From assembly GCF_030708075.1 (NCBI RefSeq), contig NZ_CP117982.1:2373302-2437301 (forward strand): DNA of 64,000 nt, written 5' to 3'. The stretch comes from Candidatus Epulonipiscium viviparus (GTDB taxonomy: Bacteria > Bacillota > Clostridia > Lachnospirales > Cellulosilyticaceae). The notes beneath the pieces are model-generated. The model searched no databases. It had not been told where the DNA came from and saw only the letters and a list, made by a program, of their open reading frames with translations. The position numbers were made by a program, and so were the translations under genes. The number at the start of each line of letters is the position of its first letter. Position 1 is the first letter of the stretch. Of the stretch, positions 54,279 through 62,488 are shown in pieces.

Positions 54279-54989
54279 ATGAGAATATTTCCTGCAATAG
54301 ATATAAAAAATGGTCAGATTGTGAGGTTAACAGAGGGTAAGTATGATCAGGTGAAGGTGTATTCGAAAGATCCAGAAGAGGTGCTAGAGCACTTTACTAA
54401 AGAGGGAGCGACGGCATTACACATCGTGGATCTAGATGGGGCCAAAAGCGGAACGATAGAAAATCAGAATACGATAAAAACAATTTTGAAAAATAGGCAT
54501 TTCGTAACGCAGCTAGGAGGAGGAATTAGAGATGAGAGCACCATCAACCACTATTTGAATATGGGTGTGGATCGCGTAATTTTGGGAACAGTTGCAGTAG
54601 AAAATCCAAAGTTTGTTGAGGAAATGGTCAAGAAGTATGATCAGCAGATTGCAGTAGGAGTGGACGAAAAAGATGGGCAAGTGCGAGCGAATGGTTGGCT
54701 TGTTAACTCCAAAGTGAATGCTATTGAATTTTGCAAAATGTTGACTGCCATGGGGGTTGCGACAATTATATATACAGATATTTCAAAAGATGGAATGATG
54801 GCTGGGTGCGATATGGCATCATATAGACAGCTGTGCAAAGATAGAAATGTGAATATCATCGCAAGCGGTGGCGTAACTTCCATTGCGGAGATCAAAGAGC
54901 TAAAGCGCATTGGCGTTGCTGGCGTAATCGTTGGCAAAGCAATTTATGAAGGCAAGATAGCGCTGAGGGAGGCCACCGCAATATGCTAA
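54279..54989 (+). CDS. hisA: Phosphoribosylformimino-5-aminoimidazole carboxamide ribotide isomerase
   Basis: 236 residues, beta/alpha barrel: FPAIDIKNGQIVRLTEGKYD with catalytic Asp, LHIVDLDGAKSG, QLGGGIRDESTI, and second half YTDISKDGMMAGCD plus IIASGGVTSIAEIKEL (phosphate sites). It isomerises ProFAR to PRFAR. Its stop overlaps the hisF start by 7 nt. HisA and HisF share the half-barrel repeat, which is visible here. Confidence 0.95.
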   Translation: MRIFPAIDIKNGQIVRLTEGKYDQVKVYSKDPEEVLEHFTKEGATALHIVDLDGAKSGTIENQNTIKTILKNRHFVTQLGGGIRDESTINHYLNMGVDRVILGTVAVENPKFVEEMVKKYDQQIAVGVDEKDGQVRANGWLVNSKVNAIEFCKMLTAMGVATIIYTDISKDGMMAGCDMASYRQLCKDRNVNIIASGGVTSIAEIKELKRIGVAGVIVGKAIYEGKIALREATAIC

Positions 54990-55756
54990 CAAAAAGGATA
55001 ATTCCGTGTTTAGATATTCGTGACGGAAGAGTAGTTAAAGGTGTCAATTTTGAGGGTGTAAAAGATGTATCAGATCCGGTAGAGCTCGCAAAGTTTTATA
55101 ATGATGAAGGTGCAGATGAGCTGGTTTTTTATGATATTACTGCAAGCTTTGAAGGACGGAAGTTGTTTACCCAAATTTTGGAAGAAGTAGCATCAGAAAT
55201 TTTTATTCCGCTAACAGTTGGTGGGGGAATAAATTCTACAGCAGATTTTGACCGAGTTCTAAAGTGTGGTGCGGATAAAGTTTCGGTAAACTCTGGTGCT
55301 ATTAAAAATCAGCAGTTGATACAAGAGGCCGCAAAAAAATATGGCAGCCAATGCGTGGTGCTTTCGATAGATGCCAAGCGAGTGGGAAATGAATTTAAAG
55401 TTTGTACTATGGGCGGTCGAAATCTTACACAAATAGATGCGATAGAGTGGGCAAAAGCTGGGGAAGCGCTAGGTGCGGGAGAAATTGTTCTCAATAGTAT
55501 TGATACGGACGGGGTTAAAAATGGATTCGACTTGGAGATGCTAAAAGCTGTGTGCGATGTAGTTAGCATACCTGTTGTTGCAAGTGGCGGAGCAGGTGGA
55601 ATGGAAGATTTTGGGACATTGTTTAAAACTTTAAGCAACGTCGATGCGGGGCTTGCGGCCTCCATATTTCACTATAAGCAAGTTCGTATATCGCAACTGA
55701 AAAACTACCTTGCAGAAAATGGAATAGAAATGAGGAAACTACATGATAAAGTTTGA
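54983..55756 (+). CDS. hisF: Imidazole glycerol phosphate synthase, cyclase subunit
   Basis: 257 residues, starting MLTKRIIPCLDIRDGRVVKG with the catalytic Asp of CLDI. Then FYDITASFEGRK, PLTVGGGINSTADFDRVLKCGADKVS-type segment (residues about 75-100), VLSIDAKR, GEIVLNSIDTDG with the second catalytic Asp, and VVASGGAGGMEDF. It forms IGP and AICAR from PRFAR with ammonia from HisH. It overlaps hisA upstream and hisIE downstream (14 nt), so translation is coupled. Confidence 0.96.
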   Translation: MLTKRIIPCLDIRDGRVVKGVNFEGVKDVSDPVELAKFYNDEGADELVFYDITASFEGRKLFTQILEEVASEIFIPLTVGGGINSTADFDRVLKCGADKVSVNSGAIKNQQLIQEAAKKYGSQCVVLSIDAKRVGNEFKVCTMGGRNLTQIDAIEWAKAGEALGAGEIVLNSIDTDGVKNGFDLEMLKAVCDVVSIPVVASGGAGGMEDFGTLFKTLSNVDAGLAASIFHYKQVRISQLKNYLAENGIEMRKLHDKV

Positions 55757-56369
55757 TGAGCAGGGGCTGATTCCTGCAATAGTACAAGATTTTTATACGA
55801 GAGAAGTCCTGATGCTAGCATATATGAATCAGGAAAGTATTGATATAACAAAGTCAGAGGGATATACTTGCTTTTACTCGAGGAGTAGAAAAAGACTGTG
55901 GCGCAAAGGTGAGGAGAGTGGGCATAAGCAGCGAGTGATGCGAATGAGCCTAGATTGTGATAGCGATACGATGCTAATAGAGGTGTTACAAACTGGAGTT
56001 GCGTGCCACACAGGTGCTCCATCATGCTTTTTCAATTTGGAAGTAGAGGAGCGTGCACCATTTTCGATGTATGCGCTATACGATTTGCTATTAGATAGAA
56101 AGACAACCAAAAAGGAAGGCTCGTATACGACGTATTTGTTTGATAAGGGCAAAGAAAAGATTTTAAAAAAGATAGGCGAAGAAGCAACAGAAGTGATAAT
56201 TGGGGCTATGAAAAATGATAAGAGAGAGACCATATATGAGATTGCGGATGTAGCGTACCATATTATGGTATTGATGCTAGAAATGGGTATTACGATTGAT
56301 GAGATTAAAGACGAATTGGCGAGTCGACATGTAATAGATAATAAGATAAAGCAGGAGACTCCAACATAG
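55743..56369 (+). CDS. hisI: Bifunctional phosphoribosyl-AMP cyclohydrolase / phosphoribosyl-ATP pyrophosphatase
   Basis: 208 residues, a HisI-HisE fusion (hisIE). HisI part (about 1-115): REVLMLAYMNQESID, CFYSRSRKRLWRKGEESGH, LDCDSDTMLIEV and CHTGAPSCF (zinc Cys). HisE part (about 118-208): LFDKGKEKILKKIGEEATEV and EIADVAYHIMVLM with the acidic MazG-like site. It carries out steps two and three of the pathway. It is the last gene of the operon, followed by a terminator. Confidence 0.95.
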   Translation: MIKFDEQGLIPAIVQDFYTREVLMLAYMNQESIDITKSEGYTCFYSRSRKRLWRKGEESGHKQRVMRMSLDCDSDTMLIEVLQTGVACHTGAPSCFFNLEVEERAPFSMYALYDLLLDRKTTKKEGSYTTYLFDKGKEKILKKIGEEATEVIIGAMKNDKRETIYEIADVAYHIMVLMLEMGITIDEIKDELASRHVIDNKIKQETPT

Positions 56370-56376
56370 GCAATGC

Positions 56377-56427
56377 TTGCTGTAGTTGCGAATGATATAA
56401 CGGTGGCTACAGCAATTGTAATTAATT
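56377..56427 (+). terminator. Terminator of the histidine operon
   Basis: TTGCTGTAG and CTACAGCAA form a perfect 9-bp stem around a 21-nt loop, followed by TTGTAATTAATTTT. Confidence 0.7.
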
Positions 56428-57192
56428 TTCTATTGCTTTACGTGCATTGCGAACGATGATGTCTTTGCCGCGCCAGCCACAAGAAGTTTGCTGGATGAAG
56501 TCATTAAAAAATTGATCATTCATTTCGGCGTAGAAAGCCGGAGCATAATTCATAAAGTCGAGCGTGGCAAACTCTGGAAGCGGGCTTTTGGCTATATGTC
56601 TATTACATGAACAAGCGTCCTGACATGCATCGCAGCCAAAAATTTGCCCATCTAGTAGATCAACTTCGTCTGGAGTAAGACGTTTTTTTTGTGTAATAAA
56701 TGATATGCACTGAGTGATGTCTTGAATGCCACCGGTGGGGCAAGCGTTGGTGCAGCGTGTACATGAGCCGCATAAGTTTTCTATGGCAACATCAGTTTTG
56801 GTAGGAATAAAGTCGGTGACCACTTCGCCTAAAAATACATATGAACCATATTTTTCGGTAGTGATCAAGCCGTTTTTTCCGATAAATCCAACTCCAGCAA
56901 GCTCTGCAATACTTTTTTCTGGAAGTGGATTGTTATCTACATAAGCGGTGGCGCAAAATCCATCGGCAATAAGTAGATTACAAATTTTATCAAGATAGCT
57001 ACGCACTACCTTATGATAGTCGAGGCGTTTTGTATAAATGGAAAATCCATTTTCGCTGTTGGCATCTAGATGGTTATATGGAAATGCTATAGAAATTATG
57101 GTTTTCATTTGATTGGCAATTTCAAAGCGAATTATTCCAAATGTATCCAGGTCCAAATCATTGATATATTTTCTAAGTTTTTCATCTGTCAT
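56422..57192 (-). CDS. queG: Epoxyqueuosine reductase-like 4Fe-4S protein (short QueG)
   Basis: 256 residues from the ATG at 57192 (AAGGAAGTAACTACT before it; a longer frame starts at 57252 but overlaps the upstream gene). It has the QueG core GVGFIGKNGLITTEKYGSYVF-type segment (residues about 115-135), then two 4Fe-4S clusters: CGSCTRCTNACP and CDACQDACSCN. QueG reduces epoxyqueuosine to queuosine in tRNA using cobalamin. Typical members have 300-380 residues with a longer C-terminus, so this is a shortened form. It shares the queuosine theme with the preQ1-controlled locus at 27 kb. It follows an AI-2E-family gene by 19 bp. Confidence 0.85.
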   Translation of the reverse strand: MTDEKLRKYINDLDLDTFGIIRFEIANQMKTIISIAFPYNHLDANSENGFSIYTKRLDYHKVVRSYLDKICNLLIADGFCATAYVDNNPLPEKSIAELAGVGFIGKNGLITTEKYGSYVFLGEVVTDFIPTKTDVAIENLCGSCTRCTNACPTGGIQDITQCISFITQKKRLTPDEVDLLDGQIFGCDACQDACSCNRHIAKSPLPEFATLDFMNYAPAFYAEMNDQFFNDFIQQTSCGWRGKDIIVRNARKAIEN

Positions 57193-57211
57193 AGTAGTTA
57201 CTTCCTTAATA

Positions 57212-58381
57212 TTAATCGTTTTCGGACTTGGCAAAACTTTCGCTGAATACATTGCCGACGCATCGAATTATGATTACTCGCATTAGAGCGCATAACGGAA
57301 CTCCCAACAGCATTCCCAAAAGACCAAATAAGTCTCCACCAATCAAAATAGCAAGCAACACCACGATTGGGTGTAGCTTTACGTTGGTGCCTAAAATTTT
57401 TGGAACGATAATAAATCCGTCTATTTGTTGCAATACAAAAACTATTAGCATAGCATATATGGCTTGCTGTATTCCGCCACCGATTGCCCCGAGAATGCCA
57501 GCTAATAGCAATCCAACAACGGGGCCAAAGTATGGAATGATATTAAAAACTCCAGAGACTACGCCTATAATTACCGCAAAGTCGAGCTTAATCAAGCTAA
57601 GACCAATTCCAACTAGAACCGCCATAATTAAGGCGTCCAATATTTGACCACGCACATAGCCGGTCAAAACAGAATTTAAGTCGCGACCGATACTAGTAAC
57701 TCGTTTATACCATTTTGGAGTAAATATAACAGACAGAATGTTATTGACTATTTTGACCAATTTAGGTTTATCTTTCATGATGTATATTGCTAAAATGACG
57801 CCAAATACGATATCGATGAGATTTTTGCCTATGTCAGCAACCCAAGTCATAGAGATCTGCCCAAACATGGTGGCCCAAGAGTTGATGGTGGTGTATATGG
57901 TGGTGAGAATTTCTCGTGCTTTCATAGACATTTCGTCGGTTGCGAGTTGATTAACTAGCGTTTCGGCAGTAGCCTGAAAATATGATATATACGCATTGAT
58001 AGTTTGAGAAAGCCCTTTGATATCTGTCTTATGAATTACCTGCTGCATATTCATTATGATCATAAGCACAAAAAGTCCAATGATAGCAACTATTGTGAGG
58101 ATAGCAAAAAATGTTGAGATTCCTCTAACACGCGAAGAAGATAGATGCGGACGAGATAGTGACGATATATACAAATCGACAACGGGCTCCATCAGATACG
58201 CAAGCACTAGGCCGATTAGCAAAGGCGACAGTAAATCGATTGTTCTGTCAAATAGCCAGTGCAGCCACCCCATTATAGGTATAAATTTAATCATACAGAT
58301 AGAGATGAGGATAGTGATGACGATGCTAATGACAACGTATACGCATATGGTGTAATATTTATGGCGCCTTTCGATCTTCAT
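57212..58381 (-). CDS. AI-2E-family transporter (YtvI/PerM-like membrane protein)
   Basis: 389 residues with eight predicted membrane helices: two near the N-terminus (VYVVISIVITILISICMIKF; LLSPLLIGLVLAYLMEPVV), one at about 90-110, then a soluble loop (about 115-190) and a C-terminal bundle with GLSLIKLDFAVIIGVVSGVF, NIIPYFGPVVGLLLAGILGA, and GTNVKLHPIVVLLAILIGGD. These last two segments are the family signature. Members export AI-2 or act as Na+/H+ antiporters; others have unknown roles, including sporulation. The start overlaps the pepD stop by 1 nt. Confidence 0.9.
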   Translation of the reverse strand: MKIERRHKYYTICVYVVISIVITILISICMIKFIPIMGWLHWLFDRTIDLLSPLLIGLVLAYLMEPVVDLYISSLSRPHLSSSRVRGISTFFAILTIVAIIGLFVLMIIMNMQQVIHKTDIKGLSQTINAYISYFQATAETLVNQLATDEMSMKAREILTTIYTTINSWATMFGQISMTWVADIGKNLIDIVFGVILAIYIMKDKPKLVKIVNNILSVIFTPKWYKRVTSIGRDLNSVLTGYVRGQILDALIMAVLVGIGLSLIKLDFAVIIGVVSGVFNIIPYFGPVVGLLLAGILGAIGGGIQQAIYAMLIVFVLQQIDGFIIVPKILGTNVKLHPIVVLLAILIGGDLFGLLGMLLGVPLCALMRVIIIRCVGNVFSESFAKSEND

Positions 58382-59802
58382 TATATCTCCTCAAGCAAAG
58401 TAATTAAAAAGCCATACATTTTCTCGAAAGAGCTGATACTCATCTTTTCTTTTGGCGTGTGTATGTCATAGACGTTTGGACCAAAGGAAATAGCATCGAG
58501 ATCATCTATTTTGAGAGACAGTATGCCACATTCCAGGCCCGCATGCACGGCTCGAACTTCGGGGTCGACTCCATATAATTTGCGATACGTTGCAACTGCG
58601 GCATCACGAACTCGAGAATCTTGCTTATACTGCCACGCTGGGTAGTCTCCGGTCTCAGAAAATTTAACGTCCATCACTTTGGCAATAGTTTTAATTTTAT
58701 GTGTAAGGTCAATTTTTTTGGATTCTACAGAGCTTCGAAGAGAGAGTGTAATTGTGATAACGTTATCAGCTGTTGAAATGACGCCAAGATTTAGCGAAGT
58801 TTCGACTAAGTCTGCTATATAACAACTTTTGGCAACAACGCCGTTTGGCAATATACGTAGTAGGTCGATCAGCTTTTGTTTCGTATCGCTCATAAACTTT
58901 GTCTGCACAGTAGTTTTTTCCACGTGTAAACTAATGTCAGCATCTTGTGCGGCGTATTCAGCTTTTAGTGTTGCAGCTATGTCTTCGATATATTCTAGCA
59001 TAGCAGGGGCTTTTTCGTCAACCACTGTGATTACGGCATCGGCTTCGCGGGCGATAACATTGTCCTTGCTGCCGCCATCGAGGCTGGAGATGCCGATGTG
59101 AAATTTGTCGTTTAGGAGATCCAAAACTCGCCCCATCACGACGTTTGCATTGGCGCGTTCCTTGTGAATTTCTGCTCCAGAGTGACCTCCTTTTAGGCCT
59201 CGCAATTTTAGAGTATATGCCACTTCGCCTGGTGCGATAGATAATTTGATGCCATTGATGGTAAGTTTAATTCGCAAGCCACCTGCGCAACTGGTTAAAA
59301 ATTCTCCTTCGATATCAGAGTCGAGATTAATTAATGTGTTGCCCTGAATTAGTTTGCGGTCTAATGCAATGACCCCACCCATTCCGGTTTCTTCTTCGGT
59401 GGTTATTAATAAGCAAAGGGGAGGGTGCTTGAGGGTTGTATCTTCGATGATTGCCATCTGATATGCAAGAGCAACGCCGTCGTCTGCACCCAAAGTTGTG
59501 CCTTCTGCATATAAAAAGTCGCCATCGGTTTTGAGGTTGAGGGGGTCTGTTGCAAAGTCAAATTCGGTTTGCTTATCTTTTTCGCACACCATGTCCATGT
59601 GCCCTTGAAGTATAATCGTATCTTTGTTTTCGTATCCGGGGCTGGCTGGTTTATATATATAGACGTTGAGTGCGTCATCTTGCGCGACTTCTAACCCCGC
59701 ATTTTTGGCAAAGCGAACCAAATAGTTACTCAGCTCCCTTTCGTTTCCAGATCCATGTGGGATAGTGCATATTTGCTTAAAGTGTTCTAAAGCTGTGCTC
59801 AT
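58381..59802 (-). CDS. pepD: Aminoacyl-histidine dipeptidase (M20, PepD-like)
   Basis: 473 residues. Metal-site motifs of the M20 family: LQGHMDMVCEK (His and Asp), EGTTLGADDGVALAYQMAI (bridging Asp), LITTEEETGMGG (catalytic and ligand Glu), LINLDSD, RGLKGGHSGAEIH and the late AVHAGLECGILS (last ligands). PepD enzymes hydrolyse Xaa-His dipeptides such as carnosine and other short peptides in the cytoplasm. It is the first gene of a likely pepD - AI-2E - queG operon. GGAGGCTTTTT precedes the start. Confidence 0.95.
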   Translation of the reverse strand: MSTALEHFKQICTIPHGSGNERELSNYLVRFAKNAGLEVAQDDALNVYIYKPASPGYENKDTIILQGHMDMVCEKDKQTEFDFATDPLNLKTDGDFLYAEGTTLGADDGVALAYQMAIIEDTTLKHPPLCLLITTEEETGMGGVIALDRKLIQGNTLINLDSDIEGEFLTSCAGGLRIKLTINGIKLSIAPGEVAYTLKLRGLKGGHSGAEIHKERANANVVMGRVLDLLNDKFHIGISSLDGGSKDNVIAREADAVITVVDEKAPAMLEYIEDIAATLKAEYAAQDADISLHVEKTTVQTKFMSDTKQKLIDLLRILPNGVVAKSCYIADLVETSLNLGVISTADNVITITLSLRSSVESKKIDLTHKIKTIAKVMDVKFSETGDYPAWQYKQDSRVRDAAVATYRKLYGVDPEVRAVHAGLECGILSLKIDDLDAISFGPNVYDIHTPKEKMSISSFEKMYGFLITLLEEI

Positions 59803-59860
59803 AAAAAGCCTCCTAATATGTGTATTTTTGGTTAGTATTCTAATTATGGGCAGCTTTTAT

Positions 59861-60889
59861 TCAGATAGTTTGGATTTGAGCTAATGCTGCTAATAAGCGA
59901 TCGATATTTTCGTCTGGAGTGGCCCAAGATGTAACAAAACGGATTACTAGCCCATCTGGGTGAGGCTCCCAAACTTCGAAATCAAATTCTGGCATCGATA
60001 AAAGCTTTTGGTATTGGGCAGTAGAAACGATCACAAAAATTTGGTTGGTTTGCGTTGGGGTAAGAAGCTTAAAGTTGAGATCCACAATGCTTTCGCTAAG
60101 CCTTTTTGCAGTTGCATTTGCATGGTAAGCTAGATCATAAAATAAATTATCTGAAAACAGTGTCGCAAACTGAATTCCTAGCAAACGGCCTTTGGCTAAC
60201 AGAGCTCCGCGTTGCTTTATAAAATATTGAAAATCTGATTTAAGATTCTCGTTTAGGATCACGAGCGCTTCGCCAAACAGTGCTCCGTTTTTGGTGCCGC
60301 CAAAATAAAATGCATCGACGCAATTGCATATGTCCGCTATAGTTAGATCGTTAGAATCGCAGGTAAGGGCAACGCCGAGCCGAGCGCCGTCAAGGTATAG
60401 TAATAAATTGTGTTGCTTGCATACTTGGCTGATAGCATAGAGCTCTTCTTTGGTATAGACTGTGCCATATTCTGTAGAATTGGAAATGTATACCAATCGC
60501 GGTTTGGTCATGTGAATTGGCATATGATTTTTGATAATAGGAGCAATTTGATCTGCAGCAAGCTTGCCGTCGTGGTTGGCAACTGTGATAATGGCATGGC
60601 CGGTGGCTTCTATTGCGCCAGTTTCATGAAGCTGAATGTGCCCGGTATCTGGCGAAATTATTCCTTCGTGAGGTCGCAAAAATGCGCTAAGAGCAGTGAG
60701 GTTGGTTTGCGTTCCGCCCACAAAAAAATGTACATCGGCGGCGTCGTTTCCGATGTGTGCCCTAATTAAATCTTGTGCCCTACTACAAAATGGATCGTCG
60801 CCATATCCTCTGGTTCTCATAAAATTGGTTCGTGTAAGCTCTTCTAAAATAGCAGGACAAGCTCCTTCGCTATAGTCGTTTCTAAACAT
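59861..60889 (-). CDS. Low-specificity L-threonine aldolase family protein
   Basis: 342 residues, PLP-dependent fold type I: FRNDYSEGACPAILEEL, RTRGYGDDPFCSRAQ, FFVGGTQTNLTALS (phosphate site), HETGAIEATGH, YLDGARLG (PLP Asp) and YFGGTKNGALFGEA with the PLP-binding lysine. Members cleave threonine or allo-threonine to glycine and acetaldehyde, or act as beta-eliminating lyases. The gene is monocistronic, divergent from the uridine phosphorylase gene; GGAGGTGTGATAT precedes the start. Confidence 0.92.
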   Translation of the reverse strand: MFRNDYSEGACPAILEELTRTNFMRTRGYGDDPFCSRAQDLIRAHIGNDAADVHFFVGGTQTNLTALSAFLRPHEGIISPDTGHIQLHETGAIEATGHAIITVANHDGKLAADQIAPIIKNHMPIHMTKPRLVYISNSTEYGTVYTKEELYAISQVCKQHNLLLYLDGARLGVALTCDSNDLTIADICNCVDAFYFGGTKNGALFGEALVILNENLKSDFQYFIKQRGALLAKGRLLGIQFATLFSDNLFYDLAYHANATAKRLSESIVDLNFKLLTPTQTNQIFVIVSTAQYQKLLSMPEFDFEVWEPHPDGLVIRFVTSWATPDENIDRLLAALAQIQTI

Positions 60890-60961
60890 ATATCACACCT
60901 CCGTAGATTTTCATGCATATAGAATATCAAAAATTGTAGCGTTAGAATAGGCGTTGGCACC

Positions 60962-60990
60962 TTGAAATGCTAAAAAAATGGAGTTAATCT
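60962..60990 (+). promoter_or_regulatory. Putative promoter of the uridine phosphorylase gene
   Basis: TTGAAA (60962-60967) and TAATCT (60985-60990) with 17 bp between, 45 bp before the start codon. Confidence 0.45.
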
Positions 60991-61034
60991 AATAAATGTA
61001 ACATCACAAATTAAAAAATTGAGGAGTAACTGCT

Positions 61035-61808
61035 ATGAAATATTCAGGAGAAGAAGGATTGCAGTATCATATTCAAACAAGGCCAGGAGATGTTGGGAAG
61101 TACGTTATTTTGCCAGGCGATCCAAAGCGATGCAAAAAGATAGCGGAGCATTTTGATAACGCGGTGTTGGTTGCAGATAGTAGAGAATATGTAACCTATA
61201 CAGGATACCTAGAGGGGACAAAGGTGAGCGTAACGTCGACGGGAATTGGCGGGCCGTCTGCGGCAATTGCGATAGAGGAGCTTGTACGATCTGGCGCAGA
61301 TACATTTATACGCGTGGGCACCTGCGGCGGAATGCAAACAGAAATTGTGGGTGGAGACATAGTGATAGCTACAGCTGCGATCCGAATGGAAGGCACTAGC
61401 AAAGAGTATGCGCCGATAGAATTTCCTGCAGTAGCAGATTTGGAAGTTACGAATGCGCTTGTGTGTGCTGCAAAAAAACTGAATTTTAAGTGGCATGCAG
61501 GAGTGGTTCAATGTAAAGATTCGTTTTATGGGCAGCATAGCCCAGAGATTATGCCTGTAAATTATGAGTTGCTGAATAAATGGGAAGCATGGAAAAAGCT
61601 GGGATGTAAGGCTTCGGAGATGGAGTCGGCGGCGTTATTTACAGTTGCGAGCTTCTTGGGAGTGCGTTGTGGATCGAGTTTTTTGGTTGTCGCAAATCAG
61701 GAGAGAGAAAAGATGGGGCTTGAAAATCCCGTAGTTCACGATACGGAAATGGCCATAAAAGTGGGAGTAGAAGCTCTGAGAGAATTGATTAAGCAAGACA
61801 AAAAATAA
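61035..61808 (+). CDS. udp: Uridine phosphorylase
   Basis: 257 residues of the PNP/UDP phosphorylase family: [46 protein letters not shown] (phosphate-binding Arg) and [20 protein letters not shown] (ribose and base site). The [13 protein letters not shown] stretch with the uracil-side Gln/Arg region is nearer to uridine than to purine phosphorylases. It cleaves uridine to uracil and ribose-1-phosphate for salvage. TTGAGGAGTAACTGCT precedes the start. A hairpin with TCAGCAGA/TCTGCTGA follows. Confidence 0.93.
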   Translation: MKYSGEEGLQYHIQTRPGDVGKYVILPGDPKRCKKIAEHFDNAVLVADSREYVTYTGYLEGTKVSVTSTGIGGPSAAIAIEELVRSGADTFIRVGTCGGMQTEIVGGDIVIATAAIRMEGTSKEYAPIEFPAVADLEVTNALVCAAKKLNFKWHAGVVQCKDSFYGQHSPEIMPVNYELLNKWEAWKKLGCKASEMESAALFTVASFLGVRCGSSFLVVANQEREKMGLENPVVHDTEMAIKVGVEALRELIKQDKK

Positions 61809-61813
61809 GAACG

Positions 61814-61856
61814 ATTCAGCAGAGAGCATCAAAGAGATAATGTTTTCTGCTGAGAT
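61814..61856 (+). terminator. Hairpin after uridine phosphorylase gene
   Basis: TCAGCAGA (61816-61823) and TCTGCTGA (61846-61853) form a perfect 8-bp stem; the following T-run is weak. It may serve the two convergent genes. Confidence 0.5.
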
Positions 61857-61861
61857 TATCG

Positions 61862-62419
61862 CTATAATTTTTCGATGGCGATAATAAAAGGTGCGTTGTT
61901 TTTTTGATTAAGAAATTTGTATTCTAACACTGAAAAACTTTTTTGATCTAATGTTTGGCAGAAACTGCGCAAAGCTCGCTTTTCTAATTTGCCGTTGCTA
62001 TGTCCATGGTATACAACCAAAACGATGATGCCATTTGGCTTAAGGTAATCGAGCAAGTGGTCGACGGCTGTAATTGTAGTGTGTGATTGCGTTGTAATAG
62101 AATGGTCACCCTTGGGCAAGTATCCGAGATTGAATATAGCAGCTGCGATTGAAGATTCCATATATTTGTGAGCAACTTCGTGCCCATCTTTAATTACTTG
62201 TACGCAGTCTATATTATGCTCAGCAAGCAAGCGGGTTGTCTCTGTTATTGCAACATCCTGAATATCGAATGCATAAACTTTGCCTTCGGCACCCACCAAA
62301 TTGGCCAAAAATAGGGTATCATTTCCATTTCCACAGGTTGCATCAACAACGGAGTCACCAGCTGCAATGGCCTGTGTTAGCAAAAACTTTGCGTAATCTA
62401 GCATTTGTTTTAAAATCAT
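61862..62419 (-). CDS. mnmM: MnmM-like (YtqB) tRNA methyltransferase
   Basis: 185 residues from the ATG at 62419 (AAAGGATGTGAAAAT before it). Rossmann-fold SAM methyltransferase: DSVVDATCGNGNDTLFLA (SAM loop), VYAFDIQDVAI, AAIFNLGYLPKGDHSI (NLGYLPxGD signature) and GIIVLVVYHGHSNGK. This NLGYLP form is that of YtqB, shown to be the MnmM methyltransferase acting on the wobble uridine of tRNA (mnm5s2U). The assignment by motif is good but function is inferred. It lies alone between udp and cstA. Confidence 0.85.
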   Translation of the reverse strand: MILKQMLDYAKFLLTQAIAAGDSVVDATCGNGNDTLFLANLVGAEGKVYAFDIQDVAITETTRLLAEHNIDCVQVIKDGHEVAHKYMESSIAAAIFNLGYLPKGDHSITTQSHTTITAVDHLLDYLKPNGIIVLVVYHGHSNGKLEKRALRSFCQTLDQKSFSVLEYKFLNQKNNAPFIIAIEKL

Positions 62420-62488
62420 ATTTTCACATCCTTTGGCTAAGAGTATTCTCAAAAAGATAGTAAAATAAACAGCAAACGAATAACTCGC

